A stretch of 16,281 nucleotides of DNA from JBPOHE01 sp052035915 (GTDB lineage Bacteria > Pseudomonadota > Gammaproteobacteria > Chromatiales > Chromatiaceae), in assembly GCA_052035915.1 (NCBI GenBank), contig JBPOHE010000145.1, positions 1 to 16,281 of the forward strand, in the 5' to 3' direction. The notes beneath the pieces were generated by a model, which was given only the letters and a program-made list of their open reading frames with translations, was not told the origin of the DNA and searched no databases. Every line of letters begins with the position of its first letter. Positions within the stretch are counted from its first letter, which is position 1. The translations under genes were made by a program, and so were the position numbers. This document shows positions 6,649-13,990 of the stretch, one piece after another.

Positions 6649-8422
6649 TCTGGGCCTGATCGGCAATTGCACTATTGGTGCACTGGTGGATCCTTATGGC
6701 GAGATCCTCTGGGCCTGCCTGCCTCGCTTCGACGGCGATGCCGTGTTCTGTTCCTTGCTCAGAGAGCATGGGAGCGAGCAGGATTTCGGCTTCTTTGCCG
6801 TCGAGATGGAGCATTTCGTGCGGGCGGAACAGGAGTATCTGACCAATACCCCCATTCTGGTGACCCGTCTCTACAGTAGCGATGGGGCTAGCGTCGAGAT
6901 TACGGATTTTGCTCCTCGATTTCGCCAATACGGACGTATGTTTTGCCCGATGACCCTGGTAAGACGGATTCAACGTCTGTCGGGAAGTCCACGTCTCCGG
7001 GTACGTCTGCGCCCCGCTTACGGCTATGGTTCCCACCGCCCCGAAGTGACCTGGGGCAGTCACCATATACGTTATGTGGCACCGGATCTCGTCTTGCGCC
7101 TTACCACGGATGCCTCCATCACCACACTCTTGGAAGAACGCTGGTTCCTGTTACATGACACCCAGACCTTTCTGCTCGGACCGGACGAAACCCTACAGGG
7201 TTCGGTAACGGATGTCGTCCGACGTTTTCTGGAAGAAACCACGGATTACTGGCGGGAATGGGTACGCTACCTCGGCATTCCCTTTGAATGGCAAGAAGTG
7301 GTAATCCGGGCGGCGATCACCTTAAAACTGAATACCTTCGAGGATACCGGGGCCATTATCGCCGCCATGACCACCTCCATACCCGAAGCCGCCGCCAGCG
7401 GCCGCAACTGGGACTATCGCTACTGCTGGCTGAGGGACGGTTACTTTGTTGTGAACGCACTGAATCGTCTGGGAACAACCAGGACCATGGAGCGATATCT
7501 CGATTACATTATCAATATCGCTGCCGGCGCGCCCGATGGACGCCTACAGCCGGTATACCGTATCAGCGGTGCTACCGATCTTGAGGAACGCACCCTTGAA
7601 TCCCTCCCTGGGTATCGCGGCATGGGACCGGTCCGAATCGGCAACCAAGCCTATCTGCAGGTTCAGCATGACGTCTATGGTTCGGCGATCCTCTCGGCCG
7701 CCCACGTCTTTTTCGATTGCCGTCTGTGGCGCTGTGGCGACGAGACACTCTTTCTTCGCTTGGAAATACTCGGCGAACAGGCGGTCAGGTTCCATGACCA
7801 GCCCGATGCCGGTATCTGGGAGTTACGAGGTACAGCCCGTGTTCACAGCTTTTCAAGCCTGATGTGCTGGGCCGCCTGCGATCGTCTTGCCCGTATCGCC
7901 GCCCACCTCGGCCTGGACCCCCGCATGAGATATTGGCGAACCAAAGCCGACCTCATCCACCGTACCATCTGCGAGCGGGCCTGGAACCCCAGACGCGGTG
8001 CCTTCACTGGTGCCTTCGAGAGCGACTCCTTGGATGCCAGTTTGCTGCTACTCAACGAGATCGGCTTTCTCCCGGCGGAAGATCCGAGATTTGTCGCCAC
8101 GGTGGCAGCAATCGAGCGCGAACTCAAACACGGCGACTTCGTGTTCCGTTATATGGAACAGGACGATTTCGGCATACCCTCAAACGCTTTCCTCGTCTGC
8201 ACCTTCTGGTACATCTATGCGCTGTCGGCACTGGGGCGAACCGAGGAGGCCCGGGACCTGTTCGAACAATTACTCACCTGCCGCAACAACCACGGTCTGC
8301 TCGCCGAACATATCGACCCGAGATCCAAGGAGCAATGGGGCAACTTTGTCCAAACCTATAGCATGGTTGGTTTGATCAACTCGGCCATTCGTCTGAGCAA
8401 AGGCTGGGACCAGGCCTTCTAA
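6635..8422 (+). CDS. GH15 glycoside hydrolase (glucoamylase / trehalase-like)
   Basis: Inverting alpha-glucosidase of 595 aa. Known bacterial GH15 enzymes of this length include glucoamylases and trehalases, as in mycobacteria. The N-terminal beta-sandwich domain begins with LIGNCTIGALVDPYGEILWACLPRFD, and an (alpha/alpha)6 barrel follows. Signature segments are NWDYRYCWLRDG (258-269), GYRGMGPVRIGNQA, GIWELRG with Glu396 as probable general acid, and LLAEHIDP with Glu558 as probable general base. There is no signal peptide, so it is cytoplasmic. GGAG at 6621-6624 precedes the ATG, and the start lies inside otsB. Operon position makes trehalose or a related glucan the likely substrate, but sequence alone does not separate trehalase from glucoamylase. 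A fragment of a second GH15 copy lies at 3271-3342. Confidence 0.88.
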   Translation: MNTLDLGLIGNCTIGALVDPYGEILWACLPRFDGDAVFCSLLREHGSEQDFGFFAVEMEHFVRAEQEYLTNTPILVTRLYSSDGASVEITDFAPRFRQYGRMFCPMTLVRRIQRLSGSPRLRVRLRPAYGYGSHRPEVTWGSHHIRYVAPDLVLRLTTDASITTLLEERWFLLHDTQTFLLGPDETLQGSVTDVVRRFLEETTDYWREWVRYLGIPFEWQEVVIRAAITLKLNTFEDTGAIIAAMTTSIPEAAASGRNWDYRYCWLRDGYFVVNALNRLGTTRTMERYLDYIINIAAGAPDGRLQPVYRISGATDLEERTLESLPGYRGMGPVRIGNQAYLQVQHDVYGSAILSAAHVFFDCRLWRCGDETLFLRLEILGEQAVRFHDQPDAGIWELRGTARVHSFSSLMCWAACDRLARIAAHLGLDPRMRYWRTKADLIHRTICERAWNPRRGAFTGAFESDSLDASLLLLNEIGFLPAEDPRFVATVAAIERELKHGDFVFRYMEQDDFGIPSNAFLVCTFWYIYALSALGRTEEARDLFEQLLTCRNNHGLLAEHIDPRSKEQWGNFVQTYSMVGLINSAIRLSKGWDQAF

Positions 8423-8451
8423 TACCGAGTCCTGTTAAATCTTTCCTGATT

Positions 8452-8482
8452 AGCGGATGAGAGGCTGGCATCCTCATCCGCT
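8452..8482 (+). terminator. Strong hairpin after the trehalose operon, possible terminator
   Basis: A perfect 10-bp stem, AGCGGATGAG (8452-8461) with CTCATCCGCT (8473-8482), closes an 11-base loop 29 bases after the GH15 stop codon. The position suits transcription termination or 3'-end protection of the operon mRNA. No U-tract follows, so intrinsic termination is uncertain. Confidence 0.45.
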
Positions 8483-8645
8483 CTAGCCTGCGGAACCCGA
8501 AGCCGTCTTCGGTTCGCGGCCTCGATCGCCGCGCCATGAGATCGGTTCGCAAAAACCATGCGGTTGACCTCCAGAGACAGGGGACCATCACGGCTGGCCT
8601 CCCACTCCCCGCACTCCCGGGCAATAGCGTTTTGGACCGATCTTA

Positions 8646-8737
8646 TGTTCTCCAATGGAGAACAATTCTTCTACTTATTGGGAATTGGTTGTCGGAATCA
8701 GAACAGAGACCGGCCATTTTCAGGCCATGCCCGGAAC
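8646..8737 (+). repeat. Paired-dyad module, copy A (two GTTCT-N7-AGAAC sites plus conserved 3' blocks)
   Basis: Site 1 is TGTTCTCCAATGGAGAACA (8646-8664), a perfect 8-bp-arm palindrome. Site 2 at 8688-8704 is GTTGT-N7-AGAAC, with one mismatch in its left arm. Their centres are 41 bp apart. CCATTTTCAG (8714-8723) and ATGCCCGGAAC (8727-8737) follow. The same sites, the same 41-bp spacing and the same two blocks occur in reverse orientation at 14280-14190. The dyads look like operator sites for a dimeric repressor. No intact gene follows this copy. Confidence 0.75.
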
Positions 8738-8740
8738 AGC

Positions 8741-8771
8741 TTAGGCGATTGCCGGAAAAAGAAATCGCCTT
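8741..8771. repeat. 31-bp hairpin repeat, copy 2
   Basis: Identical to 1990-2020. Inner stem AGGCGATT (8743-8750) pairs with AATCGCCT (8763-8770). Here an outer 8-bp stem, TCAGGCCA (8720-8727) with TGGCCTGA (8771-8778), brackets it, so a larger two-tier hairpin is possible. It begins three bases after the conserved ATGCCCGGAAC block of copy A of the paired-dyad module, at the point where copies A and B stop matching. This suggests insertion of the palindrome into an older element. Confidence 0.85.
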
Positions 8772-8948
8772 GGCCTGAATAGAAGTTCCTCTTTGATCAT
8801 TCTCTCATCGGCGTATTCAGTGCCCTCACCAGCGCCCAAGGGCTCGGAGGCCAGAAATCTATCCGGAAAAGGTATAACGATTACAGGCCGTCTTCGAGGA
8901 AACCAATCCAGTCCCGCAGCCCCGGGGGAAGGAGGGCTTTCCCCCAAA

Positions 8949-8976
8949 AAAAAGGCCTGCTCACGCAGGCCTTTTT
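8949..8976 (-). terminator. Rho-independent terminator of the ompA-like gene
   Basis: A 12-bp perfect stem, AAAAAGGCCTGC (8949-8960) with GCAGGCCTTTTT (8965-8976), closes a TCAC tetraloop. On the minus strand it ends in a run of eight T (8953-8946), starting about 20 bases after the stop of the ompA-like gene. It could also act on plus-strand transcription, which would see a five-T run. Confidence 0.9.
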
Positions 8977-8995
8977 CGTCCAGACCGAAAGGTCC

Positions 8996-9691
8996 TTACT
9001 TGACTTGGATCTCGACGCGACGGTTCTGCGCCCGCCCCTTATCGGTATCGTTGCTCGCGATCGGCTGAGACTCACCCATGCTCTTGGTGGTCATATGATC
9101 GGCGGCAATACCCTTCTTGGTCAGATAGGCCTTGACGGCATCCGCGCGGCGCTGACCGAGCTTCATGTTGTAAGCGTCCTTACCCTTGCTGTCGGTATGA
9201 CCGACCACCAAGAGCTTCTCATCACCAGGTGTAGCCTTAACCTCGGCAGCGTACTTGTCCAGGGCCTTCTTCATCGGTGGCTTGAGGATCGCCTTGTCGA
9301 AGTCGAATTGATCGACGTCCAGACTGGTGAAGACCTTATCGGCGACGATTTCGCAACCATCGGCATCAACGCGGGCGCCAGGACGGGTTCCCGGGCACTT
9401 ATCCTTGTCGTCGCAAACACCGTCCTTGTCCTCGTCCTTACACTCGGTGGAAGGCTTCTCGGCCACCTTCTCCGCCACCTTGTCGCCGCAAGCGGCACTG
9501 TCCACATGCTGACCCTGGCTCACCCAGCATTCACCATAGCTGGTCTTCCAATTCTGCTTGGCGGTATCCTCGACATAGCGCATGTCTTTGGAGCCAGCCC
9601 AAGCCTGGGGAGCAAGGGCCAAACCGGCCACCAGGGCAACAGGGGCGGCCATGCTCAGGATTTTTATCGGATCGAAAGTCTTTTTTACCAT
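8996..9691 (-). CDS. OmpA-family outer membrane / peptidoglycan-associated protein with TSP3-type Ca2+ repeat
   Basis: Links the outer membrane or periplasm to peptidoglycan. It has 231 aa, with a signal peptide at 1-32 (cleavage after AQAWA by the AxA rule). Residues 33-80 form a short linker with Cys55 and Cys68. Residues 84-113 form a thrombospondin type 3-like stretch, DEDKDGVCDDKDKCPG...VDADGC, with Asp/Cys spacing typical of calcium binding. Residues 120-231 are the OmpA C-terminal domain, with VVGHTDSKG, LGQRRADAVKAYL and AQNRRVEI carrying the Asp and Arg used for diaminopimelate binding. No beta-barrel is present, so it is a compact OmpA/Pal-like protein. The start is supported by AGGA about 8 bases before the ATG. 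It is monocistronic, with its own terminator and a structured leader. Confidence 0.92.
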   Translation of the reverse strand: MVKKTFDPIKILSMAAPVALVAGLALAPQAWAGSKDMRYVEDTAKQNWKTSYGECWVSQGQHVDSAACGDKVAEKVAEKPSTECKDEDKDGVCDDKDKCPGTRPGARVDADGCEIVADKVFTSLDVDQFDFDKAILKPPMKKALDKYAAEVKATPGDEKLLVVGHTDSKGKDAYNMKLGQRRADAVKAYLTKKGIAADHMTTKSMGESQPIASNDTDKGRAQNRRVEIQVK

Positions 9692-9741
9692 TGCTTTTCC
9701 TTGTCTTTGTCAAGTGAAAACGGGATGTGTCTTTAGATTAA

Positions 9742-9782
9742 GGGTTTACGCCTGTCCCGGGAAGAGCTTTCGGCGTAAACCC
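9742..9782 (-). other. Long leader hairpin upstream of the ompA-like gene
   Basis: GGGTTTACGCC (9742-9752) is perfectly complementary to GGCGTAAACCC (9772-9782): an 11-bp stem with a 19-base loop that itself contains CCCGGG. It lies 50 bases upstream of the ompA-like start codon and would be in its 5' leader if the promoter near 9853-9880 is right. By analogy with E. coli ompA, such a stem-loop could stabilise the mRNA; that is inference. Confidence 0.55.
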
Positions 9783-9852
9783 CTGCCTTCGATACTGTGC
9801 AATTCCGCGGCTCGTTGCAAAAACCAAACAAACACCCGTCGGTCTTTTTCTA

Positions 9853-9880
9853 ATTCTACTATTTATTTGCAACAACTCAA
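9853..9880 (-). promoter_or_regulatory. Candidate sigma70 promoter of the ompA-like gene
   Basis: On the minus strand TTGAGT (9880-9875) is followed after 16 bases by TAGAAT (9858-9853), in an A+T-rich stretch. The predicted leader is about 155 bases and would contain the hairpin at 9742-9782. Confidence 0.38.
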
Positions 9881-10014
9881 CTATATATCGCACTTTGGGC
9901 CATGAGGCAATCCTGCAACATGGGGATGGAAAGCAACGTTCACCGAAAAATCCCCATCAACCCGCATGACCGTGCCCGACGCCCTTTCGAGATCCCATTG
10001 TTTTCAAAGTATAT

Positions 10015-10362
10015 TCAAATTTTCATCGGGCACTTGATCGAACTCGGGTCCCCGACCGGGGGCCGGACGGGGATATCCATCTCCAGGAAAAGGAAAATCC
10101 CCGATACGGCAGTGAACATCCCCCGAGCACCCTCGGGTCGGCCCAGCTGGTCGCCTCGGCGTCTAGCGGTCAACCAGCCGGGAAGCTGCTCCCACCTCTC
10201 CAGCACCGAGTCCGAGGGGGCGGAGCTGGGCCGCTTCCAACCCAGGATCGGCTGGGCCAACACCTCAATGAGGATGACCCAGAAGACAAAGGCGAAATCG
10301 ACCTCCACAGGGCGTGCGAGCGTTCGGCCTGCAACGGCCGACTGACCTTGTCCGGTCGCCAT
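10015..10362 (-). CDS. Doubtful hypothetical protein
   Basis: I do not recognise this 115-aa frame. It contains one hydrophobic stretch (about residues 21-40, VDFAFVFWVILIEVLAQPIL) that could be a membrane helix, then a basic, Gly/Arg-rich middle and a Pro-rich end. Third codon positions are mostly G or C, as in the real genes nearby, and a weak GAGG lies a few bases before the ATG. Against it, an overlapping plus-strand frame of 147 aa also exists, the area is rich in inverted repeats, and no family motif is visible. It may be a small membrane protein, a gene remnant or chance. Confidence 0.25.
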   Translation of the reverse strand: MATGQGQSAVAGRTLARPVEVDFAFVFWVILIEVLAQPILGWKRPSSAPSDSVLERWEQLPGWLTARRRGDQLGRPEGARGMFTAVSGIFLFLEMDIPVRPPVGDPSSIKCPMKI

Positions 10363-10495
10363 ATACCTCAGACGAGATGTTACAATAGATGAATATTCTT
10401 AACCTTTGGTGTTTCCTTCGAGCAACTCCATGGTGATACTTCCTCATCCTGACCTGCGGATTTCAAGCCGGGAATGGGTGTCTGGCAGTAGCCAC

Positions 10496-11557
10496 ATGGT
10501 TGTCATCCCCTCCCCTTTTGGCCGGACTTCCACCGCCATCCTGTTGATACTCTGCGGCCTGGTGCTCGGGCTCAAGCTGCATGCCGATCCATCCCCAGCA
10601 TACGATTCCGCCCATCCACTCCGCATCCTGCATGTGATGAGCTATCACTCGCCCTGGCGCTGGACCGATGGCCAATTGGCCGGGTTCAAGGAAGGCTTGG
10701 GCGACATCCCGGCGGAATATCTGGTCTTTCAACTGGATACCAAGCGTTTCAACGGTGCGGAGGAAAAGGCCAGCCGAGGGATGGAGGCCCGTTCGCTGGT
10801 AGAAGCCTGGAAGCCCGATCTGATCTACGCCACGGACGATGACGCCCAGGAGCTGGTCAGCCGTCACTACCTCAATACCGGTATCCGGATTGTCTTCAGT
10901 GGCGTTGGGAGCGAACCGAAAACCTATGGCTTCGATCAGGCAAACAATGTCACCGGTGTACTGGAGCACGAACACTTCGTCGAATCGGTCCGCCTGTTGA
11001 AGGCTATCGTCCCTTCCCTGAAGCGCCTGGTGGTGGTGCTGGACGAGGCGCCGATGTGGCGGCCCGTGGTCGAACGCCTACGCACGCGACTGCTGGAGCT
11101 GCCGAACGTCGAGGTCGTGGCTTGGGAATCCATTCGCACCTTCAGCGAATATCAGGCACGACTCCAGGCCTACCCGGAGATGGCGGACGGGATCGCCCTC
11201 ATAGGTATCTTCAATTTCAAGGGAGCGGACGGCACGAATGTCCCCTATCAAGAGGTGCTGCGTTGGACGGCGGAACACTCCAGCCTCCCCGACCTGGGGT
11301 TCTGGATTGATCGCGTCTATTACGGCACCCTGGTCGCGGTGACCGTTTCCGAACGCGAACAGGGTCTGGAGGCGGGCAGGTTGGCCCGGGCCATGGTGCT
11401 GGACGGGAAGCCCGCGACCGAGCTACCGATAAAGGCCACCACCAAGGGACTGCCGGTCATCAGCCTGGCACGGGCCAAGCGTCTGGGATTGTCGGTCCGC
11501 AGCCGGGAATTATTGTCCTCCATGGTGATCAGGTACTTTGAATGGGAACCCAGGTGA
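10496..11557 (+). CDS. Periplasmic substrate-binding protein (ABC_sub_bind-like) of a signalling operon
   Basis: Exported solute-binding protein of 353 aa from the chosen ATG. The first about 35 residues give a basic start, a hydrophobic core (AILLILCGLVLGL) and a plausible cleavage site near HADPSPA. The earlier in-frame ATGs at 10406 and 10430 would bury this signal. The mature part opens with ILHVMSYHSPWRWTDGQLAGFKEGL, characteristic of the ABC_sub_bind (PF04392) type, then PDLIYATDDDAQELV, IVFSGVGSEP and a two-lobe Rossmann-like pattern ending with GLPVISLARAKRLGL. No permease or ATPase gene is nearby. Instead it overlaps a histidine kinase gene by 16 bases, so the likely job is presenting a ligand to the kinase. 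The ligand is unknown. Confidence 0.82.
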   Translation: MVVIPSPFGRTSTAILLILCGLVLGLKLHADPSPAYDSAHPLRILHVMSYHSPWRWTDGQLAGFKEGLGDIPAEYLVFQLDTKRFNGAEEKASRGMEARSLVEAWKPDLIYATDDDAQELVSRHYLNTGIRIVFSGVGSEPKTYGFDQANNVTGVLEHEHFVESVRLLKAIVPSLKRLVVVLDEAPMWRPVVERLRTRLLELPNVEVVAWESIRTFSEYQARLQAYPEMADGIALIGIFNFKGADGTNVPYQEVLRWTAEHSSLPDLGFWIDRVYYGTLVAVTVSEREQGLEAGRLARAMVLDGKPATELPIKATTKGLPVISLARAKRLGLSVRSRELLSSMVIRYFEWEPR

Positions 11558-13083
11558 GGCTCGGACTGCGGGGCAAGATCCTGTTGATCGCCACCCTGGT
11601 GGTCGTTTTCACCATCGCGACCACGGTGGTGACGGTGGGTGGCCTCTTTACCGAGGCCTATACCCGCGTCATGGCCTCCCGTGCCGATGCCATCGCCCAG
11701 GGTTTGGTCCTCCAGCTTGAGCGACTGCTGTCCCTGGGGATGGACCTCGAGGAGATCCTCGGTTTCGAGGAACAGTGTCGGGACAGCCTGAGCCAGGACG
11801 AAGACCTCGCCTATGCCTTCGTGGCCAAGGCGGATGGCCATGTCCTGTTCGACCCCTACCCCGCCAGGACAGCCTCTCTCATCGAGGTGGGCGGATTGGG
11901 GGCGGCCCTCGGGCTCGGTCACCCCACACTAATCAAGGTCTCCCAGAACGGCAAAGCGAGTTTCGCCGCCATCCGTCCGGTGCATAACCTGGAAACCCAG
12001 ACGGCCGCCGCCGTGGTGGTGGGTTTTTCCCAGGAAGTCGTGAGCGGGCAACTGGATCGCCTTCTTTTATCCGGCAGTGGCATCGGCTTACTGGCCCTGG
12101 CCGCGGGACTCCTGATCCTCACGATGGCCATCTCCCGTTTCGTCACCCAGCCGCTGGGTCAATTAGTGGCTGAAGTGGAAAGCCTGCGCCGTGACGAGGG
12201 CGGCTCCCCCAGGCGCATCCAGGTCAAGGGCGAGGCTGAAGTAGCCATCCTGGTGGCCGGATTCAATCGCTTGCTGGACCGTATCGACCGCCGTGAGGTG
12301 GAACTGATCCAGGCCAGGGAATCCGCCGAGGTGGCGAACAAGGCCAAAACCGAATTTCTCGCCAACATTTCCCACGAACTCCGCACCCCCATGCATGGCA
12401 TCCTGGCCTTCGCCAAGCATGGGATGAAAAAGACCTACCAGCGTCCCGAACTGGAAGCCTTGCATTATCTGTTCAAGAACATCGACACCGCCGCCACCCG
12501 CATGCTTCCCCTGCTGACCAATCTGCTCGATCTCTCCCAGATCACCTCGGGGACCATGCAGCTCCAGTGGCAAACCCTGGATCTGTTGGAGCTGGTGCGT
12601 TCCGAATGGATGGCCGTGGAAGATCTCGCCAAGGAGAAGCAACTTCGTCTGGAGATCGGCGGTAAAGGGCCCGTCATGGCGAAGGGAGATCCCAACCGGC
12701 TGCGCCAGGTGGTCCACAATCTGTTCACCAACGCCATCCGCTATTCGAACCCGGGCGGCCAGATCAACGTCGAATGCCAACGCCTGGATTCGGGCCTCCG
12801 CCTGGTCTTCGCGGACGAGGGTCCGGGGATTCCCGAGAATGAGCTGGAAACGATTTTCGACCGCTTCGTGCAGAGTAGCCGCACCAAAACCGGCGCCGGC
12901 GGGGTTGGACTCGGGCTCGCCATCTGTCGGGAGATTCTCAATGCCCATGGCGGGAGAATCCACGCCCAATCCAGGCAGCCGCTCGGTGCGGCTTTTATCG
13001 TGGAACTTCCCGATCATCCCACCACCGACCCTTGGGATCGGAAAACCGCAACCCAAGTAGTCAAAACCCGGAATACCCAATAG
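11542..13083 (+). CDS. Membrane sensor histidine kinase
   Basis: Two-component sensor kinase of 513 aa. TM1 is at about 12-34, a periplasmic sensing domain of about 130 residues at 38-172, TM2 at about 178-199, a HAMP segment at about 200-252 and a short coiled coil at 250-268. The HisKA domain has FLANISHELRTP with phospho-acceptor His278. The ATPase domain has the N box NLFTNAIRYSN (Asn397), G1 DEGPGIP (425-431), F-box-like IFDRFVQ and G2 GGVGLGLA (453-460). All catalytic motifs are intact. The gene overlaps the binding-protein gene and ends 2 bases before the receiver gene. The periplasmic domain could contact the binding protein, as in LuxP/LuxQ; this is inference from gene order. Confidence 0.93.
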   Translation: MGTQVRLGLRGKILLIATLVVVFTIATTVVTVGGLFTEAYTRVMASRADAIAQGLVLQLERLLSLGMDLEEILGFEEQCRDSLSQDEDLAYAFVAKADGHVLFDPYPARTASLIEVGGLGAALGLGHPTLIKVSQNGKASFAAIRPVHNLETQTAAAVVVGFSQEVVSGQLDRLLLSGSGIGLLALAAGLLILTMAISRFVTQPLGQLVAEVESLRRDEGGSPRRIQVKGEAEVAILVAGFNRLLDRIDRREVELIQARESAEVANKAKTEFLANISHELRTPMHGILAFAKHGMKKTYQRPELEALHYLFKNIDTAATRMLPLLTNLLDLSQITSGTMQLQWQTLDLLELVRSEWMAVEDLAKEKQLRLEIGGKGPVMAKGDPNRLRQVVHNLFTNAIRYSNPGGQINVECQRLDSGLRLVFADEGPGIPENELETIFDRFVQSSRTKTGAGGVGLGLAICREILNAHGGRIHAQSRQPLGAAFIVELPDHPTTDPWDRKTATQVVKTRNTQ

Positions 13084-13085
13084 CC

Positions 13086-13469
13086 ATGGCGAAGATTCTT
13101 GCCGTCGATGACGATCCACTGAACCTGGCGGTGGTCGAGATCGCCCTGGAAGACAGTCCTCATTCCCTGACTCTGTCCGAAAGCGGCGAAGACGCCTGGC
13201 TCCTCCTGAACCAGGCGAAACCACCTTATGATCTAATCGTTCTCGATAAGATGATGCCCGGCCTGGATGGACTCGGCCTCACCCAGCGCATCCGTCGTTC
13301 TCCCGAGCTGCGACGCATGCGGATCCTCCTGGTGTCCGCCGCCGCCTCGGATCAGGACCGGCGGGAGGGGCAGCTCGCCGGGGTGGATGAATATCTGATC
13401 AAGCCCTTCTCGCCCGACGAACTGGTGGAGTGGGTGGAACGGCTCCTGAGGGCTGCCGATCACAGCTAG
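13086..13469 (+). CDS. Stand-alone response regulator receiver (CheY-like)
   Basis: Single-domain receiver of 127 aa with no output domain. Acidic pocket Asp8-Asp9 (VDDDP), phospho-acceptor Asp54 in LIVLDKMMPG, switch Ser84 in LLVSAAAS, and Lys106 in YLIKPFSP are all present. The ATG at 13086 begins the family N-terminus MAKILAVDDD; the in-frame ATG at 13032 lies inside the kinase gene and adds unrelated residues. No good Shine-Dalgarno is visible, but the 2-base gap to the kinase stop suggests coupled translation. It is the expected phosphate acceptor of the kinase. Since it cannot bind DNA by itself, the signal must pass to another protein not in the window. The gene ends 5 bases from the convergent macrodomain gene. 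Confidence 0.93.
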   Translation: MAKILAVDDDPLNLAVVEIALEDSPHSLTLSESGEDAWLLLNQAKPPYDLIVLDKMMPGLDGLGLTQRIRRSPELRRMRILLVSAAASDQDRREGQLAGVDEYLIKPFSPDELVEWVERLLRAADHS

Positions 13470-13474
13470 GAGGC

Positions 13475-13984
13475 TCATTCCCCCATGGCTTGGCGATAGG
13501 CCGCCGCCACTTCCTCGGTGAAGCAGACGAAAATGATGCGTTCCAGTCCGCTCCCTGCCGCCAGATGGCGTTTGACCTCGCGCACCGCGATACCGGCCGC
13601 TTCGCCCAAGGGATAACCGTAAATCCCGCAACTGATGGCCGGGAAGGCCAGGCGGCGTAACCCATAGTCATCGGCCAGCCGCAAGCTGCTCCGATAGCAA
13701 GCGGCCAGCAACTCCGCCTCGCCCTGCCCTCCACCACGCCAGATCGGCCCAACCGCATGGATGACGTAGCTGGCCGGCAGACGATAACCCTTGGTGATTT
13801 TGGCTCCCCCGGTCGGGCAACCGCCCAGACCGCGACATTCGGCGAGCAACTCCGGCCCAGCGGCGCGATGAATGGCCCCATCGACCCCGCCACCGCCCAG
13901 CAAGGAGCTGTTAGCGGCATTGACGATGGCGTCCACTTCAAGTTTGGTGATATCGGTTTGCTGGATTTCGATACTGGGATTCAA
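13475..13984 (-). CDS. Macrodomain protein (O-acetyl-ADP-ribose deacetylase / ADP-ribosyl hydrolase, YmdB-like)
   Basis: Binds ADP-ribose and probably removes it or hydrolyses O-acetyl-ADP-ribose in the cytoplasm. It has 169 aa (E. coli YmdB 177). Family motifs are intact: QQTDITKLEVDAIVNAANSSLLGGGGVDGAIHRAAG, covering the ADP-ribose loop with the catalytic Asn and Asp; then PTGGAKITKGYRLPASYVIHAVGP, and FPAISCGIYGYPLGEAA with the phosphate-binding loop. The start is taken as TTG at 13984-13982 because AGGAGGAGG (13999-13991) sits 6 bases upstream and the protein then begins MNPSIEIQQTDIT as in the family. The first in-frame ATG at 14053 would add 23 residues unlike any macrodomain. The gene is convergent with the receiver gene. 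Confidence 0.92.
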   Translation of the reverse strand: MNPSIEIQQTDITKLEVDAIVNAANSSLLGGGGVDGAIHRAAGPELLAECRGLGGCPTGGAKITKGYRLPASYVIHAVGPIWRGGGQGEAELLAACYRSSLRLADDYGLRRLAFPAISCGIYGYPLGEAAGIAVREVKRHLAAGSGLERIIFVCFTEEVAAAYRQAMGE

Positions 13985-13990
13985 ACCTAT

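Larger units (their letters stand above)
8423..8995. other. Intergenic region between convergent trehalose operon and ompA-like gene
   Basis: About 570 bp with no gene I can support. In order it holds a strong hairpin (8452-8482), a smaller hairpin CCGAAG/CTTCGG (8497-8502 with 8507-8512), the paired-dyad module (8646-8737), the second 31-bp hairpin repeat (8741-8771), a GGGGGAA/TTCCCCC hairpin (8924-8930 with 8939-8945), and the ompA terminator. Open frames across it read through these palindromes and look spurious. Confidence 0.6.
9692..10495. other. Long intergenic region between divergent ompA-like and binding-protein genes
   Basis: About 800 bp. The left part holds the ompA leader and promoter. 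The middle and right are G+C-rich with several small CCCCG/CGGGG inverted repeats (about 10045-10110) and one doubtful minus-strand reading frame (10015-10362). TACAAT (10381-10386) resembles a -10 box for the rightward operon, but no matching -35 is seen. Confidence 0.45.

Noticed and set aside
8376..8778. Several 74-82-aa frames on both strands after the trehalose operon, considered as a transposase fragment
   Set aside because: They run through hairpins and repeats, overlap each other on both strands, and show no recognisable transposase motif.
12163..13224. 353-aa minus-strand frame opposite the histidine kinase
   Set aside because: It is the shadow of the kinase and receiver genes, whose catalytic motifs are all intact on the plus strand.
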